Assembly: GCA_014192065.1 (NCBI GenBank)
Contig: BJHH01000002.1
Location: 434,001-498,000, forward strand
Origin: Gemmatimonadota bacterium
Lineage (GTDB): Bacteria > Gemmatimonadota > Gemmatimonadetes > Gemmatimonadales > Gemmatimonadaceae
Length of the DNA: 64,000 nucleotides
Reading direction: 5' to 3'
A program made the position numbers and the translations under genes. Positions 8,620-17,069 of the stretch are shown in pieces; within the stretch, counting starts at the first letter, position 1, and each line of letters begins with the position of its first letter. The notes under the pieces were generated by a model, which had not been told where the DNA came from, did no database searches, and was given only the letters and a program-made list of their open reading frames with translations.

Positions 8620-10539
8620 GTGCAACGCTTGGCCTTCGCTCTCGCCCTCGTCCTCGGTTCCGCCGCCTCACTCGCCGCGCAGGCCAAGTCCGGCGACCGG
8701 CCGGTGACGACGAAAGTCACCCTCGACAAGACGGTGTGGCCCGACGAGGGACCTCGCAAATGGGCGCCGCGAAAGACGGAGTCGGCGATCACGGCAAACG
8801 ATCTCCGCACGCGACTCTACCAGTTCGCCGATGACTCGATGGCTGGCCGCCGTATCGGCGAGCTCGGTAACTGGAAGGGCACCGAATACATCGCCAGTGA
8901 GTTCAAGCGGCTCGGATTGAAACCAGCCGGCGACAACGGAACCTGGTTCCAGGAGTTGCCGTTCGGTCCGACCGGGTTTGACGCGGCGGTATCGCGGCTC
9001 ACGACCGGCACCGCGACAATCGCACCAACGGCGGACTGGATTCCACTCACACCCGCAGCCAACAACGGCCTCGGATCGCGGATGAGCACGACCAACGCGC
9101 CCGTGGTCTACGCCGGTCGCTGGGTGGACAACACCCCGCTCGATCCAGCGCTCTACCGTGGAAAAATCGTTGTCTTTAGCGGCGCGCCAGGCGCTGGTGG
9201 TGGCGGCGGCGGTCGTGGGACCGTGAACCTACAAAGCTGCGACGCACTGCCAGACCGATTTGGTGCACGAATGGCCGCCTACTCCGACTCGGTCACTGCT
9301 GCGGGTCGCGGCAGCGCCGCTGGTGGCGCTGGTGGCGCTGGTGGCGCTGGTGGCGCTGCTGCTACTGCCGCCGGGCGCGGTGGCCGTGGCGGAGCGGCGA
9401 ATGCTCGTGACACGCGCGCCATGGCTGCCGGCGCAGTCGGTGTGTTGTTCATCGGTCTCGAATCGATGCCCGCTGCCACCGTGAACGGCGCCTTCACGCT
9501 TCGTGGGGCCATGCAGCCCGCCATGGTCGAGGGCCCCGGCGGCGGCGTGATCAGCGCGGCGGCAGCGGCTACACTCTTTGGCAAGGCGGCGGATCAACTG
9601 GCCGTCGGCGACGTGGGCCAATCGGTCACGGCGAGTTGGGGCTACGAGTGGCACCTGTCCAAAACACCAGCCCGCAACGTCATCGCCGTGCTCCCGGGCT
9701 CCGATCCGACGCTCGCCAGCGAGTATGTGCTCGTCGGCGCGCACAACGACCACGTCGGTACGAATCCGATCGGCATCGATCACGATTCGGCCAGAGCGGT
9801 TAACTGGGTCACGCGCCGCCAGGGCTCCAACGATCCCGCCTGCAAACCCACCGCCGCGCAACAGCAGCGCGTTGATTCGCTCATCGCACGTGCGCGCAGC
9901 ATCCGGCCGGTCCGGCGCGACTCCATTATGAATGGCGCCGATGACGATGGATCGGGCACGGTCGTGCTGCTCGAGATCGCGGAGAAGTTCGCGAATGAAA
10001 AGCCGGCGCGCTCGATCATCTTCGTGTCGCACCAAGGCGAGGAAGGCGGACTGCTTGGCTCCAAGTGGTTCGTCGATCACCCCACGATTCCGCTCGACAA
10101 GATCGCCGCCGCACACAACATGGACATGGTCGGCAAGGGCCGTCCGGACTACGTGAAATTTGGCGGACCAAACTCAGTGCAGACGTTGGGCTCGCGCCGT
10201 CAGTCCCGTGAGTTCGGCGACATCATCGACTCGGTCAACGCCACGCGGTCGGAACCGATGGCGATCGACAAGACGTGGGATGTATTCGAGAACCCAATGA
10301 ACCGGTTCTGCCGGAGCGACCAGGTGAACTATGTGACGAAGGGCGTGCCCGTGACCTACTTCTCAACGGGATACGCGCCCGACTATCACATGGCCACAGA
10401 CGAGCCACAGTACATCGAATACGATCATTCGGCGCGCTTGGCCCGATTCATTCACGACGTGATGTGGGCGATTGCGGTTCGAAAAGACCGGCCGGCCATC
10501 GCGGGAGCCGATCCACGCTATCCAAGCTGCGGACGGTAG
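8620..10539 (+). CDS. M28 family zinc metallopeptidase with PA-type insert, secreted
   Basis: 639 residues from a GTG at 8620 preceded by GGAG; this start gives the signal peptide VQRLAFALALVLGSAASLAAQ, whereas the frame upstream to 8458 is non-coding in character. Residues 60-130 form the N-terminal cap, and 150-330 the PA-like domain, interrupted by Gly/Arg/Ala-rich inserts (GAGGGGGGRG; GGAGGAGGAGG). The M28 zinc site follows: LVGAHNDHVG near residue 374, NGADDDGSG, HQGEEGG with the catalytic Glu pair, HNMDMVGKG and a late TGYAPDYHMATDE. All five expected metal-ligand positions are present, so an active di-zinc aminopeptidase is likely. It is followed after 49 bases by the reductase gene at 10589. 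Confidence 0.93.
   Translation: MQRLAFALALVLGSAASLAAQAKSGDRPVTTKVTLDKTVWPDEGPRKWAPRKTESAITANDLRTRLYQFADDSMAGRRIGELGNWKGTEYIASEFKRLGLKPAGDNGTWFQELPFGPTGFDAAVSRLTTGTATIAPTADWIPLTPAANNGLGSRMSTTNAPVVYAGRWVDNTPLDPALYRGKIVVFSGAPGAGGGGGGRGTVNLQSCDALPDRFGARMAAYSDSVTAAGRGSAAGGAGGAGGAGGAAATAAGRGGRGGAANARDTRAMAAGAVGVLFIGLESMPAATVNGAFTLRGAMQPAMVEGPGGGVISAAAAATLFGKAADQLAVGDVGQSVTASWGYEWHLSKTPARNVIAVLPGSDPTLASEYVLVGAHNDHVGTNPIGIDHDSARAVNWVTRRQGSNDPACKPTAAQQQRVDSLIARARSIRPVRRDSIMNGADDDGSGTVVLLEIAEKFANEKPARSIIFVSHQGEEGGLLGSKWFVDHPTIPLDKIAAAHNMDMVGKGRPDYVKFGGPNSVQTLGSRRQSREFGDIIDSVNATRSEPMAIDKTWDVFENPMNRFCRSDQVNYVTKGVPVTYFSTGYAPDYHMATDEPQYIEYDHSARLARFIHDVMWAIAVRKDRPAIAGADPRYPSCGR
9322..9357 (+). repeat. In-frame 9-base tandem repeat (4 copies of GGTGGCGCT)
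   Basis: Four perfect copies of GGTGGCGCT encode Gly-Gly-Ala repeats inside the low-complexity insert of the M28 peptidase. The unit is a multiple of three, so copy-number change by slippage would keep the frame and only alter linker length. Confidence 0.9.
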
Positions 10540-10588
10540 GCGATTCGCGGGCGGCGATTATTAAGCAGCGCCGACGTTCGCATTCACC

Positions 10589-11638
10589 ATGCTCCTGATC
10601 TACGGATCGAACGGATACACCGGACGCCTCATCGTCGCCGAGGCGCTCGCCAATGGACTGCGCCCCGTGCTCGCCGGGCGTTCGGCCGATGCGCTTCGCG
10701 CGCAGGCCGAACCGCTCGGACTCGAATGGCGAACGGCTGACATCGGCGACGCCGCCGCGCTGGATGCCGCGCTCGACGGCGTGACCGTGGTGCTGCATTG
10801 CGCCGGCCCATTCGTCCACACCTGGCGCGCGATGTCTGACGCCTGCATTCGCAACCACGTGCATTACCTCGACATCACTGGCGAGATCGGCGTCTTTGAG
10901 GGACTCGCCAGCCGTGACGCGGAAGCGAAGGCAGTGAATATCATGCTCCTTCCCGGCGCCGGCTTCGATGTTGTGCCGTCGGATTGCCTCGCGACCCATC
11001 TCGCGCGGCGTCTCCCGCACGCGACGAAGCTCTCGCTTGGATTCCTCGCCATCGGCGGCGCGTCGCGTGGCACGATGCTGAGCGTGGTCGAAGGACTCGG
11101 CATGCCGGGCGCCGTGCGCCGAAATGGAAAAATCGTCGCGATACCTCCTGCATGGCACACGCGCCGCATCGATTTCGGCGACGGGAAACTCCGCGACGCC
11201 ACAACCATTCCGTGGGGCGACGTCTCCACCGCATTCCACAGCACCGCGATTCCCGACATCGAGGTGTACATGAGCATACGACCGTCGATGCGCAGGGTGA
11301 TGATCGCATCGCGGTGGTTTGCGCCTTTGCTGCGAACCACGACCGTGCGTCGATATCTCGCCGCGCGCATCCGCCGGGAGCCGGCAGGGCCGGACGATGC
11401 AGCGCGCGCGCGTGGCGCCAGCCTCCTCTGGGGTGAGGCCGTCACCGCCGATGGCCACCGCGTCGAATCAAGGTTATGCGGTGCAAGCGGTTACACACTG
11501 ACCGCCCAGACCGCCGTACATCTGGCCGCGAAAGCGCTTGGTGGAAATGCGCCGGTGGGATTCCAGACCCCTTCGCGCGCTTTCGGTCCGGACCTCATCC
11601 TCGAGATTCCCGGAGTCAGGCGCACGGACGTGGCGTAA
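10589..11638 (+). CDS. Saccharopine dehydrogenase-like / trans-acting enoyl reductase-like NAD(P)-binding protein
   Basis: 349 residues beginning with a Rossmann fold (LLIYGSNGYTGRLI), then GRSADALRAQAEPL and VVLHCAGPFVHTW, the pattern of the saccharopine dehydrogenase NADP-binding family that includes mycobacterial trans-acting enoyl reductases. HYLDITGE and GAGFDVVPSDCLA are also family-typical. Lysine biosynthesis is unlikely because no partner genes are near; reduction of a lipid or other small-molecule intermediate is the more common role, but the substrate cannot be read from sequence. No signal peptide, so it is cytoplasmic. A strong hairpin follows at 11656. Confidence 0.82.
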   Translation: MLLIYGSNGYTGRLIVAEALANGLRPVLAGRSADALRAQAEPLGLEWRTADIGDAAALDAALDGVTVVLHCAGPFVHTWRAMSDACIRNHVHYLDITGEIGVFEGLASRDAEAKAVNIMLLPGAGFDVVPSDCLATHLARRLPHATKLSLGFLAIGGASRGTMLSVVEGLGMPGAVRRNGKIVAIPPAWHTRRIDFGDGKLRDATTIPWGDVSTAFHSTAIPDIEVYMSIRPSMRRVMIASRWFAPLLRTTTVRRYLAARIRREPAGPDDAARARGASLLWGEAVTADGHRVESRLCGASGYTLTAQTAVHLAAKALGGNAPVGFQTPSRAFGPDLILEIPGVRRTDVA

Positions 11639-11655
11639 TCGAGTCGTTAAACGCA

Positions 11656-11686
11656 AACCGCGCCCCGATGGTTTCGGGGCGCGGTT
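11656..11686. terminator. Intrinsic-terminator-like hairpin between convergent genes
   Basis: Perfect 13-base arms AACCGCGCCCCGA (11656-11668) and TCGGGGCGCGGTT (11674-11686) enclose a five-base loop. The hairpin lies between the reductase gene (ends 11638) and the desaturase gene (ends 11728 on the opposite strand). The following TTGCTTGCTC is only moderately T-rich on the plus strand. Confidence 0.75.
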
Positions 11687-11727
11687 GCTTGCTCTGCGTA
11701 CTGCCGTGGTGCGCGATCGGTGCCGTC

Positions 11728-12822
11728 CTACGCCGTCATCCCTTCCGGCGGCCGCGACATCTGCTTCAGCCACCGGAAGTGCGACGCAATCGCGGAACGG
11801 AACGTCGGATGCATGCTGTAACTCACCCCGTGCTCCTTACACGTCTGCTCTACGATCGGCGCGAGCGCCGGATAATGCACATGGCTCACGCTCGGAAAGA
11901 GATGATGCTCGATCTGATAGTTGAGTCCACCGAGGTACCAGGTCCACAGTGCTGAACGTGGCGCAAAATTTACCGTCGTCTCGACTTGATGCGCGGCCCA
12001 TTCGTTCTTGATGCGTTCTTCAGGCGCACCCGGAGGTGGCGGAACGAAATCAGCTTCCTCGACCGTGTGCGCCATCTGGAACACGACCGCGACCGTTGTG
12101 CCAAGCATGATGTTCACGGCCAGGTATCCAAAAATTACCAGCCCAAGCGAATACTGGGTAAGCGGCAACACCAGAAACAGCGTCAGCCAGCAGAGCTTGC
12201 CCAGGATGAAGAGCGCCATTTCGCCACCTTTCGGGCGCGGAATGTCAGCGGTACCAATCTTGGCCTTGACGATATTGATATAGTCATCCGCCAGCTGCCA
12301 CTTCACCGTGATCAGGCCGTAAAGAACCCAGAGGTAGTAGTGCTGGAAGCGGTGGAATTTGTAATGCTTCTGGGTGGGCGCCATGCGCCCGATTCCCGCG
12401 AGGTTGATGTCGTCGTCGACACCAGGAATGTTCGTGAATCCGTGGTGAAATACGTTGTGCTTCCAGTGCCAGAGATATGAACTGGCTCCCATCATATCAA
12501 AGGCGAACGCCATGGCCCGGTTGAGCTTAGGGTTCGTCGAATAACTGCCGTGGCTTGCGTCGTGCGGGATGTTAAAGCTCATTCCCGCCGCGGCGAGCGA
12601 GAGCGAAATGGCGAAGAGCGCGAACTGCCACCAGTTGGTGCTGTAGAACACCAGGCCGATGTAAGAAACCGCCATCCAGGCGATGATCACCAACGACTTC
12701 CGGTACATGGCGAACGGCGCACGAACTCGCCTGCCGCAGGATCCGAGGTAGGCGTCCACTCGCGCGTGGAGTTCCTTTCGGAACTCAGACCGAAGTCCGA
12801 ATTTGATTGGGATAGAGAGCAT
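11728..12822 (-). CDS. Membrane fatty acid (acyl-CoA/acyl-lipid) desaturase
   Basis: 364 residues from the ATG at 12822 (MLSIPIKFGLRSEF); an ATG at 12867 in the same frame is less likely because it would add non-conserved residues across a hairpin. The three His boxes of the di-iron desaturases are present: HDASHGSY, HNVFHHGFTN and QIEHHLFPSVSH. Hydrophobic segments lie near residues 50-90, 190-240. The box pattern with Q..HH resembles linoleoyl-CoA/front-end desaturases, but no cytochrome b5 domain is fused. It would introduce a double bond into membrane acyl chains using an external electron donor. No strong Shine-Dalgarno sequence precedes 12822, and a GGAGG is locked in a hairpin at 12840-12860. 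Confidence 0.92.
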   Translation of the reverse strand: MLSIPIKFGLRSEFRKELHARVDAYLGSCGRRVRAPFAMYRKSLVIIAWMAVSYIGLVFYSTNWWQFALFAISLSLAAAGMSFNIPHDASHGSYSTNPKLNRAMAFAFDMMGASSYLWHWKHNVFHHGFTNIPGVDDDINLAGIGRMAPTQKHYKFHRFQHYYLWVLYGLITVKWQLADDYINIVKAKIGTADIPRPKGGEMALFILGKLCWLTLFLVLPLTQYSLGLVIFGYLAVNIMLGTTVAVVFQMAHTVEEADFVPPPPGAPEERIKNEWAAHQVETTVNFAPRSALWTWYLGGLNYQIEHHLFPSVSHVHYPALAPIVEQTCKEHGVSYSMHPTFRSAIASHFRWLKQMSRPPEGMTA

Positions 12823-12839
12823 GGGTCTAATGTAAACTC

Positions 12840-12860
12840 GGAGGCCGCTGTTTGGCCTCC
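12840..12860 (-). promoter_or_regulatory. Hairpin in the leader of the desaturase gene
   Basis: Arms GGAGGCC (12840-12846) and GGCCTCC (12854-12860) with a 7-base loop lie 17 bases upstream of the desaturase ATG. On the minus-strand RNA the GGAGG of the upstream arm is paired. It may tune translation, or the proper start may be the upstream ATG at 12867, which would place the hairpin inside the coding region. Confidence 0.45.
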
Positions 12861-12896
12861 CCTTCATTTAACACCGGCTCAGCCCAAAGTGCCTGA

Positions 12897-13226
12897 ATGA
12901 AACGTCCTATCTGCTTGGTACTGTGCATGTTGGCGTTGTCCGGAGGGGCGGTCCACGCGCAGCAGTCTGTAACGATTCGCGCGGGCAAGATCATCGACGA
13001 CCTAGGCAGTGCACGGTCAAACGTCGTGATCACCGTCCGTGGAACGCGAATCGAAAAAATCGCGCCGTATGTCCCAAGAACAGCCGCGACATACAACTTC
13101 TGGAAATACACGGTCCTTCCCGGGCTGATCGACTCAAATGTGCACATCGACTCGCATTTCGGGGCCGCACCGAAAGCGCTGTCGCGCGTGAATGTGAGCG
13201 GCGGCGCGATCGCGCCGAGCCCCTAA
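12897..13226 (+). pseudogene. Truncated metal-dependent amidohydrolase (N-terminal fragment)
   Basis: 109 codons with a signal peptide (MKRPICLVLCMLALSGGAVHAQ) and the first part of an exported amidohydrolase: VTIRAGKIIDDLGSARSNVV, RIEKIAPYVP and TVLPGLIDSNVHIDSHFGAAP. Homologous enzymes run to about 430 residues; here the match stops shortly after the first metal-binding strand and the frame ends at 13226. The normal TH-V-H metal motif reads SN-V-H, so the first His ligand is lost. No continuation was found in other frames before the minus-strand genes begin. I read it as a decayed gene. A short secreted protein re-using the fragment is possible but less likely. Confidence 0.75.
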
Positions 13227-13242
13227 CACCCACGCACGCGCG

Positions 13243-13782
13243 TCAGCAGTTCGATATCGGTCGCTCGGCTTTCGCCACCGCTTGCCCCTCGAGCTGCCAC
13301 CAGATCATGCCAGCCGCGTACTGCGCAAACACCGTGTTGAGCATGTACACGTCGCCCGCCGCGCAGCGGTTGTTGATTCGGATCGCCCCCGGTGCCTTGA
13401 CCGCCGGATCGCCAGTCAGGAAGGTCACGGCCAGACCAACGATCGCGGTGCATGACTTGTCGGGATTCAGTCCCGCCATCGCGTCACACATTACTCTGGA
13501 CTTCATGGTCGGCCGGACGGTCATGGCCATCATACCCTCCACGGCGCCATCGCGAAATCGAAATCCACGCGCGGTCAGTACGCTGCGCAACCGCGCTTCG
13601 AAGTCGTCGCCGGATCCATAGCGCTTGTCCGGCGGATAACTGGCTGACGTCTGGCCAGCACCCCAGTCGAGGACGAACGAGCACATGGTAGCCTTGCAGG
13701 GAATCGCACTGTCCTGCGCGGATACCACGGATGGCAGCGACGCGACGACAACGACCGTGATAGCCTTGGCAATGCGATTCAT
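13243..13782 (-). CDS. Secreted Cys-containing protein of unknown family (long paralogue)
   Basis: 179 residues from the ATG at 13782, which opens a signal peptide (MNRIAKAITVVVVASLPSVVSAQ). I do not recognise a family. The mature part begins with a C-x4-C element (CKATMC) followed by FVLDWGAGQ, PPDKRYGSGDDFEARLR, a middle block with two more Cys (RVMC and KSC), then INNRCAAGD and AGMIWWQLEG, ending in a terminal Cys. Six Cys in all suggests three disulfides in the periplasm. It is a paralogue of the next gene (13814-14185), 31 bases upstream, and carries an extra block of about 50-60 residues (from RFRDGAVEGMMAMTVRP to FLTGDP) that the other lacks. Function unknown. Confidence 0.75.
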   Translation of the reverse strand: MNRIAKAITVVVVASLPSVVSAQDSAIPCKATMCSFVLDWGAGQTSASYPPDKRYGSGDDFEARLRSVLTARGFRFRDGAVEGMMAMTVRPTMKSRVMCDAMAGLNPDKSCTAIVGLAVTFLTGDPAVKAPGAIRINNRCAAGDVYMLNTVFAQYAAGMIWWQLEGQAVAKAERPISNC

Positions 13783-13813
13783 CAAAAGACTCCGATGCTG
13801 GGGACGGTCAACG

Positions 13814-14185
13814 CTAACATTTTCCCGACGGCTTGTTGGCTTTCTGTTGTTCACCGTCGAGTGCGAACCATATCATTTCGCCGACGAACTTGCCGAACTG
13901 CTTCATCGACATCACCCCCTCGCTCGCACCGCAACGGTTGATCATGCGGACGGTCGTCGGATCGTGGCTCCTGAGCGCCTCGCGCAATGCCGCGTCGAAC
14001 TCGGCGGGCGACCCATACCGCCGGTCCGGCGGCATGTCCGCGACGGACTTGCCGACCCCCCAGTCGACGATCAATGAACAGGGCGATTCACGGCACGCCG
14101 TCACCGGTGTCCCTTGCGCTCGACTGGTGGCAACGGCCAGCATGCCGAATACGGCGACGGTCGCACACCGTCTGAACGGTGTCAC
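13814..14185 (-). CDS. Secreted Cys-containing protein of unknown family (short paralogue)
   Basis: 123 residues from a GTG at 14185; this start gives a plausible signal peptide (VTPFRRCATVAVFGMLAVAT, then SRAQ). The frame stays open upstream to 14377 but that part has no signal-peptide character. The mature part aligns with the neighbouring gene: CRESPC, LIVDWGVGK, PPDRRYGSPAEFDAALR, MINRCGASEG, GEMIWFALDG and a terminal Cys. It has four mature Cys where the paralogue has six, and lacks the internal block. The two genes are in tandem on the minus strand and look like a local duplication with an internal insertion or deletion. Function unknown. Confidence 0.7.
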   Translation of the reverse strand: MTPFRRCATVAVFGMLAVATSRAQGTPVTACRESPCSLIVDWGVGKSVADMPPDRRYGSPAEFDAALREALRSHDPTTVRMINRCGASEGVMSMKQFGKFVGEMIWFALDGEQQKANKPSGKC

Positions 14186-14350
14186 CTGACAGTCCGGTGG
14201 GCCCAAGTATGAATCCGGGTCATCTTCAACGCTCCGGTAGCAGCGATTCCAGCGCAAGTGACGGTACCAGGTTGGCGGCCAGGAGTTGCCTTTCCGGGCG
14301 CCCACCCCACATATGCCTAGAGACAGAGGTCCCCGTACGTCGAGGCGCCC

Positions 14351-14842
14351 ATGAGCCTGCGCAACACGCTGACGCATCGTTTACACGACACCTGGCACGG
14401 ATCGCCGTGGTACGGTGATTCGTGCGACAAGATCCTCTCTGGCGTGACGGCCGAGGAAGCGGCCCGTCAGCTCGTACCCGGCACACACACGATCTGGGAG
14501 ATCGTGCTGCACCTGACGGCGTGGACCGAGGCCGTTTGCGCGCGGGTGCGCGGAGCCGGCGCCAAAGCACCTGAACGCGGTGACTGGCCGGCCGTCACGA
14601 CCACGACGAATGAGGCCTGGATTGCCGTGCTGGCCGAACTCGAGGCGGCACGCAAACAACTACTCGACGAGATCGACGCCACGCACGAGGAGGAGATCCA
14701 GATCCACGTGCGCAATCACTCCCCGCCGTTTGCTGACACCGGACTCTCTCGTGCCGGAACCATCATGGGGCTGATCGAGCACGACGCCTATCACCTTGGG
14801 CAGATCGCGCTCCTCAAGCGGGCCATCCGCGAAACGCCGTAG
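14351..14842 (+). CDS. DinB family protein (DfsB-type four-helix metal protein)
   Basis: 163 residues. The pattern WEIVLHLTAWTEAV near residues 48-62 and the C-terminal GLIEHDAYHLGQIALLKRA supply the three His ligands of the DinB/YfiT-like metal-binding bundle. Known relatives are thiol-dependent transferases or enzymes of unknown activity; no substrate can be named here. No signal peptide, so cytoplasmic. It is divergent from the short Cys-rich paralogue, with 165 bases between starts. Confidence 0.85.
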   Translation: MSLRNTLTHRLHDTWHGSPWYGDSCDKILSGVTAEEAARQLVPGTHTIWEIVLHLTAWTEAVCARVRGAGAKAPERGDWPAVTTTTNEAWIAVLAELEAARKQLLDEIDATHEEEIQIHVRNHSPPFADTGLSRAGTIMGLIEHDAYHLGQIALLKRAIRETP

Positions 14843-15072
14843 CCATTCGGCGCGGGCGTCACCCGCTCCGCCTATTTCGCGCAGGCCCGCCAAGCGCGTG
14901 CCGCGGAACAATCATTGGAAAGCCGCGCGACGCGAACGAGGCACCGGCGGCCATCATGCCCGCGTCGGCGACAAGGGTGCGGCGGGAAACCTTTTACGTC
15001 CCATGGCAGCCTCGATATGACGGATTACCCGAATCACGGTCTTGCGGGCCACGCCGTCAAACGACGGACCCG

Positions 15073-16035
15073 CTAATCCTTGAGCTTCACCATCGATTGT
15101 CGCCGGCGATCCACGGTGAGTTGGGTGACATCGGGGCGACCATAGTGGCCCGTGGCGTCAAAACTCTGGCGCTCCTCGAACACACGCCGGTGCTCGATGG
15201 TCCGTACGACGAGTGTTTGCTTTCCCACCACCGGCGGCACGATCCATTCTCCATCGGGCCCGGCAAGGCACGATCCGCCATTGCCCATCACCGCGGGAAC
15301 AGCCCGACGGATCGCCGCCGCATGCGGGACCGAGTCGGGAATGTCCGAGCGGCGCATCAGGGCCGATGCGGCGAGGACGTAGCTCCGCCCTTCACGCGCG
15401 GCAAACCGTGTGACGTCGCGCGTGTTGTAATCGTTGCCAGGCCACGAGGCGACGTGAAGATCTTCGCCCTGAGCGTACAGCGCCGTGCGTGCGAGCGGCA
15501 TCCAATTTTCCCAACAGTTCAGCGCGCCAACCGTGAACGCCCCGAGCGCGTGCGTTACGAGGCCATGTCCGTCACCCGGCGCCCATGAGAGTCGTTCTTC
15601 GTAGGTCGGCATCAACTTGCGATGTACGGACGCGATCGAACCCTTCGGGTCGATGTATACCAGCGAGCAGTACACGCTGTGGCCGCCCCGACCACGGGGC
15701 CGCTCAATCGTCCCGAGGACGACCGCGATCTTTCGCTTCTTCGCGACAGCGCAAACCGCATCGAGATGACTGGCATCAATGTCCACGGCTTCGGCTAAAT
15801 AGTGCGCGTGGAGCGTCTTCTGCATTGGCGAGTTGAACCGGGCGGCATTTGTATGCTCCAGCCACCACGGATAGCCTGGCACCAACGCTTCACCGAATGC
15901 CACCAAACCGGCGCCTCGGTCCGCCGCACGCCCGATCCAGCGCGCGACCTTGGCCAGCGTCCGCTCCCGGTCCAGCCAGACCGGCGCGATCTGGGCAGCA
16001 GCAATCGTGAGCGATGTGTGTTTTGCAGTTCCCAT
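15073..16035 (-). CDS. Carbon-nitrogen hydrolase of the nitrilase superfamily (nitrilase-like)
   Basis: 320 residues with the nitrilase Glu-Lys-Cys triad visible: Glu49 in AFGEALVPGYPWW, Lys140 in HRKLMPTYEERLSW and Cys174 in ALNCWENWMP. The sequence around each residue (GYPWW; PTYEER.SW.PGDG; NCWEN) is that of branch 1 nitrilases rather than amidases or carbamoylases, so conversion of a nitrile to the acid is likely. No signal peptide. It stands alone, divergent from the small secreted protein at 16200. Confidence 0.9.
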   Translation of the reverse strand: MGTAKHTSLTIAAAQIAPVWLDRERTLAKVARWIGRAADRGAGLVAFGEALVPGYPWWLEHTNAARFNSPMQKTLHAHYLAEAVDIDASHLDAVCAVAKKRKIAVVLGTIERPRGRGGHSVYCSLVYIDPKGSIASVHRKLMPTYEERLSWAPGDGHGLVTHALGAFTVGALNCWENWMPLARTALYAQGEDLHVASWPGNDYNTRDVTRFAAREGRSYVLAASALMRRSDIPDSVPHAAAIRRAVPAVMGNGGSCLAGPDGEWIVPPVVGKQTLVVRTIEHRRVFEERQSFDATGHYGRPDVTQLTVDRRRQSMVKLKD

Positions 16036-16199
16036 TGGCCTCTAATCCGTTTGATCCGTCCCCTACCGATACACCAACAGGCCCGCGATGGGCAATCGCC
16101 CGAACTTACCGCAAGGACAGCACCGCGGTCACATCGGCAGCCGAGGGCGGGCACCTAACGAATGGTGCGCCGGTTCAGTCCAACGAGGCAACTACCTCA

Positions 16200-16874
16200 A
16201 TGACCCGGAGCCTTCCCGTGAGAACAATCAGTGCGATCTGCCTTGCCCTCGCGATGCTCGCCGCTGGCGATGCCTCTGCCCAGCGCGGGAGCAGCGGACG
16301 CGGCGCAATCGGGGGGATGCTCGGCGGACGCGGCGGAATCGATGGCACGGGTGGTCGCCGCGGGGGCGGCGGCGTCAACCGCGAGGCGCCGATCAAGCTG
16401 CCTGCCGCGAGTGAGCTCCAGCGCTTCAACCCCGCCGCACTGTTGATCGATAAACGAAGGAAGGTGACGCTCGCGGATTCGCAGGTGACGGCCCTTATCG
16501 AGATCCGGAACATGATTAATGAACGGAACGCGCCATTGCTCGCGCGCTACGATTCGATCCGAAAAGATTTCAGCCCGCCGAAGCCACAGGACCGCGACCG
16601 CGTTGGCTCCACGCCTGAAACCGATTCGGTGAGGACCACGGCGCTAAGCCAGATGCGAACGCTGCAGTCGCTGCTCGACTCGCTTTCGGCCCGCCGCACC
16701 GCGGATGTCGGTGACGTACTCGCCTATCTCACCGACGCTACGCAGCACCGCGCGGCGGTAAAACTATTGAACGAACAGGACCGTGACTTCAGCGACAAAC
16801 TGCCGGGCCTGGGTCAGGATGGCTCAGGACGCGGCGGACGCGGCGGACGCTCTGGGCGCGGCCAACCGAATTAG
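16200..16874 (+). CDS. Secreted helical protein with Gly/Arg-rich tails, Spy-like (unknown function)
   Basis: 224 residues from the ATG at 16200 (signal peptide MTRSLPVRTISAICLALAML, cut near DASAQ); the frame upstream to 16014 overlaps the nitrilase start region and looks non-coding. After a Gly-rich stretch (residues 30-60: GGMLGGRGGIDGTGGRRGGG), residues 75-205 are predicted largely helical, with KVTLADSQVTALIEIRNMIN recalling the LTxxQ-type helices of Spy/CpxP periplasmic proteins. The C-terminus is again Arg/Gly-rich (GRGGRGGRSGRGQ). A periplasmic chaperone or metal-sensor-like role is only a guess from the helix pattern. Confidence 0.7.
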   Translation: MTRSLPVRTISAICLALAMLAAGDASAQRGSSGRGAIGGMLGGRGGIDGTGGRRGGGGVNREAPIKLPAASELQRFNPAALLIDKRRKVTLADSQVTALIEIRNMINERNAPLLARYDSIRKDFSPPKPQDRDRVGSTPETDSVRTTALSQMRTLQSLLDSLSARRTADVGDVLAYLTDATQHRAAVKLLNEQDRDFSDKLPGLGQDGSGRGGRGGRSGRGQPN

Positions 16875-17069
16875 CTGCGCCGACCGCGTGCGGAGCCGCG
16901 GTGATTTCCTGACCACCGTGCAGCGCTTCCAAGAGACCGCAACACACTGGGGGAACCACCACGACGCATGCCATGTCGTGAGCAGCTCCCCCAGATGGTG
17001 CACTGTTCGTCTCAGTAAATCTCGGTTCGACGCCCCGCGAACCTCCGCGGTTTCCAGCCGATCGCTGGC

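Noticed and set aside
17000-17069. Sequence GGTTCGACGCC resembling a tRNA T-arm
   Set aside because: No matching acceptor, D-arm or anticodon stem could be built around it.
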